A stretch of 64,000 nucleotides of DNA from JAIQFR01 sp041494445 (GTDB lineage: Bacteria > Acidobacteriota > Polarisedimenticolia > Polarisedimenticolales > JAIQFR01): the NCBI GenBank assembly GCA_041494445.1, contig JBGQAU010000002.1, positions 35,534-99,533 on the forward strand. Direction: 5' to 3'. Numbering within the stretch: the first letter of the stretch is position 1; each line of letters starts with the position of its first letter. Shown one piece after another: positions 18,358 to 26,297 of this stretch. The translations under genes were made by a program, and so were the position numbers. A model generated the notes under the pieces. It worked only from the letters and a program-made list of their open reading frames with translations. It was not told the origin of the DNA and made no database searches.

Positions 18358-20088
18358 ATGCTCAAGACCCTTCGAATCCGCAACGTCGCCATCATCGAGG
18401 ATCTCACCGTCGACTTCGGGCCCGGGCTCAACGTGCTGACGGGGGAGACCGGCGCGGGGAAGTCCATCATCGTGGACGCCCTCGGGCTCGCGGCCGGGGA
18501 TCGCGGGGACGCGACGCGCGTGCGCACCGGGGCCGAACGGGCCGTCGTCGAGGCGGTGTTCGCTGCGGGGGCGTCGGCATCGGTCCGCGCGCTCCTGTCG
18601 GAGCGCGGACTCGACGACGCGGGGGACGATCTGGTGGTCCGAAGGGAGGTGTCGGCCTCGGGGGGGAAGGTGTTCCTCAACGGCTCCCCTGCCACCCTGG
18701 GCGCCCTTCGGGAGATCGGGGACCGGCTCGTGGAGCTGCACGGCCAGCACGAGCACCAGGACCTGCTGGAGCCGGACCGCCACCTGGCGCTACTGGACGA
18801 GTTCGGCCATCACGACGCGCTGGCGCGATCGGTCGAGGAGGGGTGCGACGCGGTCCTCGGCGCCCGGGAGCGGCTGGATCGGCTCCGCGCGACGTCCGAA
18901 GAATCCCGGTCGCGGGGCGACGACTTGGAGCGGCGGGTCCGAGAGATCGACGCCGCGGCGCCCGCGCCCGGGGAGTCGGAAAGGCTCGACCGGGAGCGTC
19001 GCGTGCTTCAGCACGCGGGGACGCTGGCCCGCCTCCTCGACGAGATGGTGGAGCTGCTCTACGAGGGCGAACCTTCCGCGGCGTCGCTGGCCGCGGCCGC
19101 GGGGCGGCGGGCTTTAGAGGCCGCGTCGGTGGACCCGGCGCTCGAGGAGGCCGCGACGCGGATCGAGTCGGCGCGGATCGAGCTGCAGGATGCCGGCGCC
19201 ACGCTCCGGGACTATCGCGAGCAGGCGGATTTCGACCCCGCTCGGCTGGAGGCGGTGGAGGCGCGCCGCGTGCTCCTGGAGCGGCTGCGCCTGCGGTACG
19301 GCGCGGACGAGGAGGCGATCCTCGCCCATCGCGAGGCGTGCGCGCGGGAGCTCGCGACGCTCAGGGACCTCTGCGGCGAGATCCGGCGGGGGGAGGAAGC
19401 GGTCGCGGCCGAGGAGGGGCGGTACCTCGAAGCCGCCGCGGCGCTGGGCCGTGCGCGCCGCGAGGCGTCGGAGCGCCTGTGCGTCGCGGTGGAGGCGCAG
19501 CTTCGGCACCTGGCGCTCGGTCGCGCCGCGTTCTCGGTGCGGTTCTCGGCGGCGAGGGGTCCTCTCGTCGGATCGGGAGAGCGCGGCGCGGGTCCGCTGG
19601 GACGGAGGGGCGCCGAGCGCGCGGAGTTCCTCCTCGCGGCGAATCCCGGCGAAGAAGAGCGCCCCCTGGCGCGGGTCGCGTCGGGCGGCGAGCTGTCGAG
19701 GGTGATGCTCGCCCTCCACTTGGTGCTGGAAGGGGCCGCGGAGGGTCGCGTCCTGGTATTCGACGAGGTCGACGCCGGCGTGGCGGGGGCGGTCGCCGAC
19801 GCCGTGGGGTCGCGGCTCGCGCGGCTCGGCGAGCGGAACCAGGTCCTCTGCGTGACGCACCTTCCGCAGGTGGCCGCCCACGCCGATCATCATTACCATG
19901 TCCTGAAGCGGGTCACCGCGGGGCGCACGCGCGCCGACGCGCGGCGCCTGGGCGCGCGCGAGCGGGTCGATGAGCTGGCGCGGATGCTCGGAGGGCGGGA
20001 GGTCACCGCCGCCTCGCGCCGGAACGCGGCGGCGCTGCTGGCGGCCGCCGGCGACGGGAAAAGGCGGTCTCAGAGGAGGGAGGCGTGA
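18358..20088 (+). CDS. recN: DNA repair protein RecN
   Basis: SMC-like ATPase acting early in recombinational double-strand-break repair. 576 residues: N-terminal head with Walker A GETGAGKS (about 30-37), HGQHEHQ near 130, two long coiled-coil arms (about 160-210 and 300-365), then the C-terminal head with the ABC signature ASGGELSRVMLAL and Walker B VLVFDEVDAG. The ATG at 18358 opens the conserved MLKTLRIRNVAII start; an ATG 33 bp upstream would add 11 residues without support. Its stop overlaps the coaD GTG start. Confidence 0.95.
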   Translation: MLKTLRIRNVAIIEDLTVDFGPGLNVLTGETGAGKSIIVDALGLAAGDRGDATRVRTGAERAVVEAVFAAGASASVRALLSERGLDDAGDDLVVRREVSASGGKVFLNGSPATLGALREIGDRLVELHGQHEHQDLLEPDRHLALLDEFGHHDALARSVEEGCDAVLGARERLDRLRATSEESRSRGDDLERRVREIDAAAPAPGESERLDRERRVLQHAGTLARLLDEMVELLYEGEPSAASLAAAAGRRALEAASVDPALEEAATRIESARIELQDAGATLRDYREQADFDPARLEAVEARRVLLERLRLRYGADEEAILAHREACARELATLRDLCGEIRRGEEAVAAEEGRYLEAAAALGRARREASERLCVAVEAQLRHLALGRAAFSVRFSAARGPLVGSGERGAGPLGRRGAERAEFLLAANPGEEERPLARVASGGELSRVMLALHLVLEGAAEGRVLVFDEVDAGVAGAVADAVGSRLARLGERNQVLCVTHLPQVAAHADHHYHVLKRVTAGRTRADARRLGARERVDELARMLGGREVTAASRRNAAALLAAAGDGKRRSQRREA

Positions 20089-20573
20089 AGAGAATCGCTG
20101 TCTACCCCGGCACGTTCGATCCCGTCACGAACGGGCACCTGGACCTCGTCGAGCGCGGGCGCCGGCGGTTCGACCGACTCGTCATGGCGATCCTGAGCAA
20201 CGAGGAGAAGCAGCCGATGTTCACCCTGGAGGAGCGGATCGGCTTCCTCCGCGAGGCGACGTCCCAGTGGCCGGACGTCGAGGTGGCCACGTTCGACGGC
20301 CTGCTCGTCGACCACGCCCGGCGCATCGGCGCCTCCGTGATCCTGAGGGGGCTCCGCGCCGTCTCGGACTTCGAGTACGAGCTGCAGATGGCGATGATGA
20401 ACCGGCGCCTCGCGCCCGACGTCGAGACGGTGTTTCTCATGCCCAGCGAGGCGTACTCCTACGTCTCCTCGAGGCTCGTGCGCGAGGTGGCGCGGCTCGG
20501 AGGGAACGTCACGGGGCTCGTCCCCGCCGGCGTGGCACGGGCGCTCGCGCGGCGCCACTCGGAGCGGCGTTGA
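20085..20573 (+). CDS. coaD: Phosphopantetheine adenylyltransferase
   Basis: Fourth step of coenzyme A synthesis: ATP plus 4'-phosphopantetheine to dephospho-CoA. 162 residues, the usual size, with PGTFDPVTNGHLD (nucleotidyltransferase HxGH box), ILRGLRAVSDFEYELQMA and the SYVSSRLVREVA C-terminal segment. GTG start at 20085 follows AGGAGG and overlaps the recN stop by 4 bp. Confidence 0.96.
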   Translation: MKRIAVYPGTFDPVTNGHLDLVERGRRRFDRLVMAILSNEEKQPMFTLEERIGFLREATSQWPDVEVATFDGLLVDHARRIGASVILRGLRAVSDFEYELQMAMMNRRLAPDVETVFLMPSEAYSYVSSRLVREVARLGGNVTGLVPAGVARALARRHSERR

Positions 20574-21868
20574 GCGGCCCGCCCCCCTGCCGCCTGCCGT
20601 ACGGCAAGGAGGGACTGGATCTCCCGTCCACGCCGTTCCGCCTCGAGACCGTGACGCCCCCCCGTCCCCCCTCGCCTCCGATCGGCGACGAGGGGATCCG
20701 CGAGGCTCTCGCGCGCCCCGTGGCGTCTCCCAGCCTCGCCGAGATCTTTCACGGCGCGCGCCGCGTGCTGGTGGTGGTTTCCGACGCAACGCGCGCCACC
20801 GGCTCGGAACGGTTCCTGCCGCCGCTCGTCGAACGGATCGAGGCAGTGTCGAAGGCCGAGATCCGATTCGCCGTGGCCAGCGGCATCCATCGCCGGCCGA
20901 CGCGGGAGGACGTGGAGACGATCCTCGGGCCGCGCCTCGCGGCGGGCCACGAGGTCCTGCTGCACGATCCCGACGACCGATCCCGCCTCGTGGAGCTGGG
21001 CCGGACGCGGGCCGGGACGCCGGTCGCGATCCACGCGGCGGTGCGGGAGCAGGATCGGGTCGTGCTGACCGGATCGGTGGGCTTCCACTACTACGCCGGC
21101 TTCTCCGGAGGGCGGAAGGCGCTCGTTCCCGGCCTCGCCTCGCGGGCCACGGTCACGGCGAACCACCTCCGCGCGCTCCGCGCCGATGGGACGCGCCACC
21201 CGATGGCGCGCGCCGGGCGCCTCGGCGGGAACCCGGTCCACCTGGACATGGCCGACGGGGCGGCCCTCGTCGGCCCCCATCTCCTGGTCAACTCGGTGCT
21301 GGGGGAGGACGGCGCCATCGAGCGGCTGTGGGTCGGCCACTGGCGGAGGGCCCACGAGGCCGCATGCCGCCACGTGCGGGCGACCCGAAGCGTGAGGGCC
21401 CGGCCACGCGATCTCGTGGTCGCCTCCGCGGGCGGCGAGCCCACCGACATCGACCTCATCCAGTCGCACAAGGCGTTCGAGGCCGCGATCGGGGCGGTCA
21501 AGCCGGGCGGCGCGTTCGTGCTGGTCGCGCGTTGCCGGGAGGGGGCGGGACATGCCGACTTCCTCCCGTTCTTCGGGCACGGGAGCGAGGAGGAGATGGT
21601 CCGGGCTCTCCGGGAGGACTTCCGCGTCTATCGCCAGACGGCGCTGGCCTGGTACCGCAAGGCGAAAGCCTGCCGCCTGATCCTCGTCTCCGGCCTCCCC
21701 GCGGACACCGTCCGGCTGCTCGGGGCGGAGCCGGCGCGGGACCTGGAGGAGGCGTTCCGCATCGCTCGCGCCAGCGTGGGAGCGGGATCCCGAGGGTGGG
21801 TGCTGGCCCACGGGAGCCGGCTGCTCATCGAGGGGGACGCTCCCGGCGAATCGGCGGCCGCGGCGTGA
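20570..21868 (+). CDS. LarA-family nickel-dependent racemase/epimerase-like protein
   Basis: 432 residues of the LarA/DUF2088 family. The N-terminal PYGKEGLDLP motif, SDATR, ASGIHRRPT and HYYAGFSGGRKALVPG are the family marks; in characterised LarA the His and Lys of these regions hold the nickel-pincer nucleotide and act on 2-hydroxyacids. The TTG at 20570 is chosen: GGAG lies 5 nt upstream, homology starts at once, and it overlaps the coaD stop as TTGA. LarB, LarC and LarE cofactor genes are not seen here, so cofactor supply must come from elsewhere. The substrate may be lactate or another 2-hydroxyacid. Confidence 0.83.
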   Translation: MSGPPPCRLPYGKEGLDLPSTPFRLETVTPPRPPSPPIGDEGIREALARPVASPSLAEIFHGARRVLVVVSDATRATGSERFLPPLVERIEAVSKAEIRFAVASGIHRRPTREDVETILGPRLAAGHEVLLHDPDDRSRLVELGRTRAGTPVAIHAAVREQDRVVLTGSVGFHYYAGFSGGRKALVPGLASRATVTANHLRALRADGTRHPMARAGRLGGNPVHLDMADGAALVGPHLLVNSVLGEDGAIERLWVGHWRRAHEAACRHVRATRSVRARPRDLVVASAGGEPTDIDLIQSHKAFEAAIGAVKPGGAFVLVARCREGAGHADFLPFFGHGSEEEMVRALREDFRVYRQTALAWYRKAKACRLILVSGLPADTVRLLGAEPARDLEEAFRIARASVGAGSRGWVLAHGSRLLIEGDAPGESAAAA

Positions 21869-21880
21869 GCCGGCTCGCGC

Positions 21881-21910
21881 TTGACCCCCCTCGCGAGCGG
21901 CCCCTATACT
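21881..21910 (+). promoter_or_regulatory. Strong promoter for nfeD, likely giving a leaderless mRNA
   Basis: TTGACC (21881-21886), 18-bp spacer, TATACT (21905-21910). Transcription would begin near 21917, and the nfeD ATG is at 21919, so the message would have almost no 5' leader and no Shine-Dalgarno site. Confidence 0.65.
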
Positions 21911-21918
21911 CGCGATGC

Positions 21919-23229
21919 ATGAGAAGCGTGCTGGTTTTCGCGACGCTCGTGCTCCTCGTCGCCGCTCCGGCGGCGGCGGCGGAGCCCAAGGTCCGGCTCG
22001 TCGATTTCGACGACATCGTCACTCCCGTGAGCGCGGATCGCGTGGTGCACGCCATCGAGCGGGCCGATCGCGACGGCGAGAGCCTGGTCGTGATCCGGCT
22101 GGACACTCCCGGCGGTCTCGTGTCCTCCCTCGAGCGCATCGTCCAGGGCGAACTCCGCGCGAGGACTCCCGTGGTGGCCTGGGTGGGGCCCGCGGGGGCG
22201 AAGGCGGCGTCGGCCGGGTTCCTGATCCTGATCGCCGCGGACGTCGCGGCCATGGCGCCGGGGACCCACACGGGTGCCGCCGCGGTGATCTCTTCGCTCT
22301 TCGGCGCGAATCCCGAGAGCGACGTCGGTCTGAAGAAGGCCTCGAGCGACCTCGCCGCGCGCGCCCGGACGCTCGCGGAGCACCGGGGCAGGAACGTTGA
22401 GGCGTGCGAGAAGGCGGTGCTCTCGGCCGACGCCTACACCGACGGCCAGGCGCTCAAGGACAAGGTCATCGATCTCGTCGCGAACGACGTGGACGATCTG
22501 CTCCGGCAGCTCGACGGGCGCGAGATCCGGCGGTTCGACGGGAGCGTGACGAAGCTCACGACCGCGCACGCTCGCGTCGTGCGGGAAGAGACGACGTTCG
22601 GGGAAGAGGTGCTCGGGATTCTCGCGAACCCGGTGGTGGCGTATCTCCTGCTCCTCGTGGGGCTCGGCGGGCTTTACGTGGAGCTGAGCCACCCGGGGCT
22701 GGTGTTTCCAGCGGTGACGGGCGTGCTCTGCCTCCTGCTGTTCGCATTCTCCGCGCAGGTGCTCCCGGTGTCGGCCGTCGGCATCCTGCTCATCCTGCTG
22801 GCGATCGTGCTGTTCATCCTGGAAATCAAGGTCGTCTCCCACGGGATGCTGGCGGTGGGCGGCCTCGTGTGTCTCGTGGTGGGGTCGCTCATGCTGTTCA
22901 GGGGACCGATTCCCGAGATGAGGCTTCCCTTGTTGGCGGTGCTCCCCGCGAGCCTGACCCTGGCGGCGGCGTGCACGCTCGCGGTCCGGCTTGCGGTGCG
23001 CGCTCGGTGGGCGCCCGTCGCCACGGGTGCCGAGGGTTTGAGGGGCGAGATCGGGACCGCGGTGAGCGACCTCGCTCCCGAGGGAAAGGTCTTCGTTCAC
23101 GGCGAGATCTGGGACGCGGTGTCCGCGGCCGGTCCGCTGTCGATGAACACGCGCGTCCGGGTGGTGCGGGTGGAGGCGATGCGTCTGACCGTCGAGCCGG
23201 CGGAAAGGTCGCCGGTGGAGGGGGGCTGA
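21919..23229 (+). CDS. nfeD: NfeD-family membrane-bound ClpP-class serine protease
   Basis: 436 residues. Signal peptide (1-21), a ClpP-like protease domain (about 25-215) with DTPGGLVSSL, the nucleophile region AKAASAGFLI, MAPGTHTGAA and the Lys-bearing QALKDKVIDL; then a block of helices (about 230-365) and a C-terminal OB-fold NfeD domain (about 370-430). This is the long 1510-N type, whose known homologues cleave the C-terminal hydrophobic tail of a stomatin/slipin partner usually encoded just downstream. Here only a remnant of that partner follows. The ATG at 21919 matches a promoter that would make the mRNA leaderless. Confidence 0.92.
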   Translation: MRSVLVFATLVLLVAAPAAAAEPKVRLVDFDDIVTPVSADRVVHAIERADRDGESLVVIRLDTPGGLVSSLERIVQGELRARTPVVAWVGPAGAKAASAGFLILIAADVAAMAPGTHTGAAAVISSLFGANPESDVGLKKASSDLAARARTLAEHRGRNVEACEKAVLSADAYTDGQALKDKVIDLVANDVDDLLRQLDGREIRRFDGSVTKLTTAHARVVREETTFGEEVLGILANPVVAYLLLLVGLGGLYVELSHPGLVFPAVTGVLCLLLFAFSAQVLPVSAVGILLILLAIVLFILEIKVVSHGMLAVGGLVCLVVGSLMLFRGPIPEMRLPLLAVLPASLTLAAACTLAVRLAVRARWAPVATGAEGLRGEIGTAVSDLAPEGKVFVHGEIWDAVSAAGPLSMNTRVRVVRVEAMRLTVEPAERSPVEGG

Positions 23230-23230
23230 G

Positions 23231-23353
23231 ATGCTCGGCGTGGAGTTGCCCGTCGGGATCCTCGCGGCGCTGCGCTACGCGGAGATCGCCTCGGAGAAGA
23301 ACTCGACCCTCGTGTTCCCGTTGCCCATCGACCTGATCAAGGGGTTCCTGTAG
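23231..23353 (+). pseudogene. C-terminal remnant of a slipin/stomatin gene
   Basis: A 40-codon frame starting one base after the nfeD stop. Codons 13-40 read ALRYAEIASEKNST followed by LVFPLPIDLIKGFL, which matches by eye the C-terminal end of bacterial slipins (pattern LRYLQTL-EIA-EKNST-FPLPID). The SPFH domain and everything before it are missing. Slipins are the usual operon partners of NfeD, so this is best read as a deletion relic; an expressed micropeptide is possible because the frame has an ATG and a stop. The first 12 codons do not resemble slipins. Confidence 0.7.
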
Positions 23354-23394
23354 GCGTGATCTGAGGCCCCGCGGTCCCAGACGGGAGGAGTCCG

Positions 23395-24441
23395 GTGAGT
23401 GCCACGGCGGGAAGCGGCCGAGAGCCCGGGGCGCCGCCCGTCCCGCCGGACGGCGTCGATCCGGAGGTGCTGGCCGCTCTGCTGGAGCTGCACCGCCGCC
23501 TCGACCTGCCCGATCAGCTCCAGGTGCTGGTCGAGCGCGCCGCGGCCTGGACCGGCGCGGACGCGTGCTTCGCTCTCGCGCCCGACGAGGAGCGGCAGGT
23601 CCTCGTGCCGGTGGCCTCGGTCCGCGCGCGGGGGAGCTTCGACCTGACCGGGGCGCGGCTGAGGTCCGGCGAGGTGCGGCGATGGGTCGAAGAGGGAGAG
23701 CCGCCGGGCCGCGCCGCCGACCTCCTGTCCGGCGTCCTTCCCGCATCGAGCGCGATGCTCCCGCTCCGGGGCGACGGGGACGAGGCCGTCGGCCTCCTGG
23801 TGGTCGTCAACGCGCGCGGCATGGGCGCGGAGATGGACCTCGTTCGGTCGCTCGCGACCCTCGGCCGCCGGGCGATCGAGAACGCGATCCAGGTCCGCGC
23901 GATACGGGATCTCGTCATCAAGGACGACACGACCGAATGCTTCAACCGGAGGTACTTCGAGGATTTCCTCGCCGAGGAACTGTCCAGGGCCAGCCGGTTC
24001 CACGCTCCGCTCTCGCTGATCTTCTTCGACATGGACGGGCTCAAGCAGGTCAACAGCCTGCTCGGTCACGCCATGGGGAGCCGAGCGCTCTATGAGGTTT
24101 CCGTCCGTGTTCGCGTGAAGGTCCGGAAGTTCGACAAGCTGTTTCGGTTCGGCGGTGACGAGTTCTGTATCGTGCTGCCGGAGACGGAGTGGCACGGCGC
24201 GCTCGAGGTCGCCGAGCGCGTGCGCGTGGCGATCGCCGGCAAGGCTTTCCTCGCGGACCGACTCGGCGAGAAGGGGGGCGTGAAGATGACCGCCTCCTTC
24301 GGCATCGCCTCGTTCCCCCTCCACGCCCGGAGCAAGGCGGAGCTCCTGGAGCGCGCCGACTGGGCGATGCAGCGGATCAAGAACGGCGTGAAGAACTCCA
24401 TAGCGGTCGCGGAGATCGTCGAGGACGGGCATGAATCCTGA
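23395..24441 (+). CDS. GAF-GGDEF diguanylate cyclase
   Basis: Makes cyclic di-GMP from two GTP. 348 residues: a disordered start, a GAF-like sensor (about 30-165) and a GGDEF domain (about 175-340). The active-site loop GGDEF is intact at 253-257, and RKFD at 244-247 sits five residues before it, the geometry of a feedback-inhibition I-site. No membrane helix is seen, so the signal is cytosolic. GTG start at 23395 has GGGAGGAG upstream. It overlaps the SPOR gene by 11 bp. Confidence 0.92.
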   Translation: MSATAGSGREPGAPPVPPDGVDPEVLAALLELHRRLDLPDQLQVLVERAAAWTGADACFALAPDEERQVLVPVASVRARGSFDLTGARLRSGEVRRWVEEGEPPGRAADLLSGVLPASSAMLPLRGDGDEAVGLLVVVNARGMGAEMDLVRSLATLGRRAIENAIQVRAIRDLVIKDDTTECFNRRYFEDFLAEELSRASRFHAPLSLIFFDMDGLKQVNSLLGHAMGSRALYEVSVRVRVKVRKFDKLFRFGGDEFCIVLPETEWHGALEVAERVRVAIAGKAFLADRLGEKGGVKMTASFGIASFPLHARSKAELLERADWAMQRIKNGVKNSIAVAEIVEDGHES

Positions 24442-25000
24442 AGCCCGCGACGAGACCGGGGTCGCACGTGAGGTGCGCATCCAGGGGCCCGCCCTTTTCG
24501 TCGCCGGCGGCGTGCTTCTCGCGCTGCTCGCCCTCGCGTTCTGGGCGGGGCGGTGGTTCGAGCGGCAGGTGTCGCCGCCACCGGCGGCCGTCGGGCGCGA
24601 TACGCCGGGACACGTGGCCAAGGACGAGCCGACGGCCGACGACGTCACGTTCTTCGACACGCTCGGGGGAGGTGGAAAGGCCGCGGAGCCCCAGCGCGAG
24701 GCCCGCCCGAAGGGCCCGCCCGCCGAGCCGCCCTCCGTCGCGCCCGCGACGGCCGTCGCGCGAGGCGGGCCGTTCTTCGTGCAGGTTTTCGCCGGTAGGG
24801 ACCGGCAGGCCGCCGAGGAGATCGTCCGGTCCCTCGGCGGTCGCGGCTACCCCGTCACCGTGGAAGGCGAGCGCGAGGGACGGGGGGCGCTCTTCAAGGT
24901 CCGGGTCGGCGGCTACCCCGACCGAGCGGAGGCCCAGACGGTCGCCGACCGGCTCAAGCGCGAAGGCGAGGCCGGGGCGTGGGTGACCCGGCGAGATTGA
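24431..25000 (+). CDS. SPOR-domain membrane protein
   Basis: 189 residues: a cytoplasmic N-terminus, a single transmembrane helix (about 20-40), a Pro-rich periplasmic linker and a C-terminal SPOR domain (about 112-186) with FFVQVFAGRDRQAAEEI and VRVGGYPDRAEAQ. SPOR domains bind denuded glycan strands at division sites, so the protein probably localises to septa. It overlaps the diguanylate cyclase gene by 11 bp, so the two are likely co-expressed. Confidence 0.9.
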   Translation: MNPEARDETGVAREVRIQGPALFVAGGVLLALLALAFWAGRWFERQVSPPPAAVGRDTPGHVAKDEPTADDVTFFDTLGGGGKAAEPQREARPKGPPAEPPSVAPATAVARGGPFFVQVFAGRDRQAAEEIVRSLGGRGYPVTVEGEREGRGALFKVRVGGYPDRAEAQTVADRLKREGEAGAWVTRRD

Positions 25001-25067
25001 GCCGACGGGAGGGCCGCGACGGGTCCGCACCCAGGGGGAGGGGTGTGTTATGTTGAACGGGCGAGGC

Positions 25068-25095
25068 TTGCGCAGGCGCCCTCGAGTCTTAGATT
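25068..25095 (+). promoter_or_regulatory. Possible prfB promoter
   Basis: TTGCGC (25068-25073), 16-bp spacer, TAGATT (25090-25095). The start of transcription would be near 25102, leaving a leader of about 18 nt with GGAGG before the GTG at 25120. Confidence 0.4.
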
Positions 25096-25119
25096 TGCCC
25101 GATGTGCGGAGGACGGATC

Positions 25120-26254
25120 GTGAGGAGCCCGGATCTCCAGGATCTCGCCGACCGGATCGAGGCGCTCGCCGACAAGGTGGACGCGCTCCGGAGGTTCCTT
25201 TGATGTGGACCGGAAGCAGGGCGAGCTCTCCGACGTGGAGCAGCAGCTGACCCTGCCGGAGGTCTGGGGGGACGCCGACCGCGCGCGCCGGCTCCGGCAG
25301 AGACGGTCCAGGCTCCTCGAGAGCATCGAGACCGCGCGGGGCCTCAAGACGCTCCAGGACGACGCGAAGACCTTTCTCGAGCTGGCCCGGGAGGGAGAGG
25401 ACGTCGGCGGCGAACTGGCCGGCGCCGTGGCGACGCTGGGCGCGCGGACCGAAGAGGTCGAGCTCGCGATGCTCCTGACCGGGGAGCACGACGCGGCGGA
25501 CGCGATCCTCGAGGTGCACCCGGGCGCGGGCGGGACCGAGTCCCAGGACTGGGCCGAAATGCTGCTGCGCATGTACACGCGGTGGGCGGAGCGCCGCGGC
25601 TTCAGAGTGGAGACCCTCGACTACCAGGCGGGGGACGAGGCCGGCATCAAGAGCGTCACGCTGGGGATCCGCGGGCCGAACGCGTACGGCTACCTCCGGA
25701 CGGAGCGCGGCGTCCACCGGCTCGTGCGGATTTCGCCCTTCGACGCCCAGGCGCGCCGTCACACGTCGTTCGCGTCGGTCGACGTGATCCCGGAAGCCGG
25801 GGCGGACGTGGACGTGGTGGTCGACGACAAGGACCTGAGGATCGACACGTACCGGTCCTCGGGGGCGGGCGGCCAGCACGTGAACGTCACGGATTCCGCC
25901 GTCAGGATCACGCACCTCCCGAGCGGGATCGTCGTGACGTGCCAGAACGAGCGCTCCCAGCACCGGAACCGCGACATCGCCATGCAGATCCTCAAGGCCA
26001 AGCTCCTCGATCGCGCGCAGAAGGAGGCGGACGAGAGGATGGCGCTGGAGGTGGGGGAGAAGAAGAAGATCGAATGGGGAAGCCAGATCCGGTCGTACGT
26101 TCTCGCGCCGTACCGGCTCGTGAAGGACCACCGGACCGGCACCGAGGTCGGGGACGCGGACCGCGTGCTCGACGGAGACCTGGACGGGTTCATCCGCGCG
26201 GCGCTGGCCGTCGCGCGGGAGCCGGGGGAGGCCCGGGCGGGGCGCCCGGCCTGA
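25120..26254 (+). CDS. prfB: Peptide chain release factor 2, expressed by programmed +1 frameshift
   Basis: Releases the polypeptide at UGA and UAA. Zero-frame codons 25120-25200 end at an in-frame TGA (25201-25203); a +1 shift continues in the frame of 25202 to 26254, giving about 377 residues. The join reads RRFL-DVDRK, parallel to RGYLDYD of E. coli RF2. The stop-recognition tripeptide SPF, the catalytic GGQ (SSGAGGQHVNVT) and HPGAGGTESQDWAEM are present. GTG at 25120 is chosen because GGAGG is 7 nt upstream; an ATG at 25102 in the same frame is possible. It is followed by the hrcA operon. Confidence 0.93.
25190..25203 (+). promoter_or_regulatory. prfB programmed +1 frameshift site
   Basis: GGAGG (25190-25194), three bases, CTT (25198-25200), TGA (25201-25203). 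Spacing and slip codon are the same as in the canonical RF2 autoregulatory site: an internal Shine-Dalgarno 3 nt before CTT-TGA. Low RF2 lets the ribosome pause at UGA and slip. Confidence 0.92.
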
Positions 26255-26297
26255 GCGCCCGCGGCGAAAAGCCAAGGGCGACCTGGGGCTGAGAATC

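Noticed and set aside
25050..25250. 66-codon frame over the prfB start
   Set aside because: Different frame from both RF2 parts; the frameshift model explains the region fully.
26255..26297. CIRCE operator before hrcA
   Set aside because: Looked for GCACTC and its inverted partner; not present.
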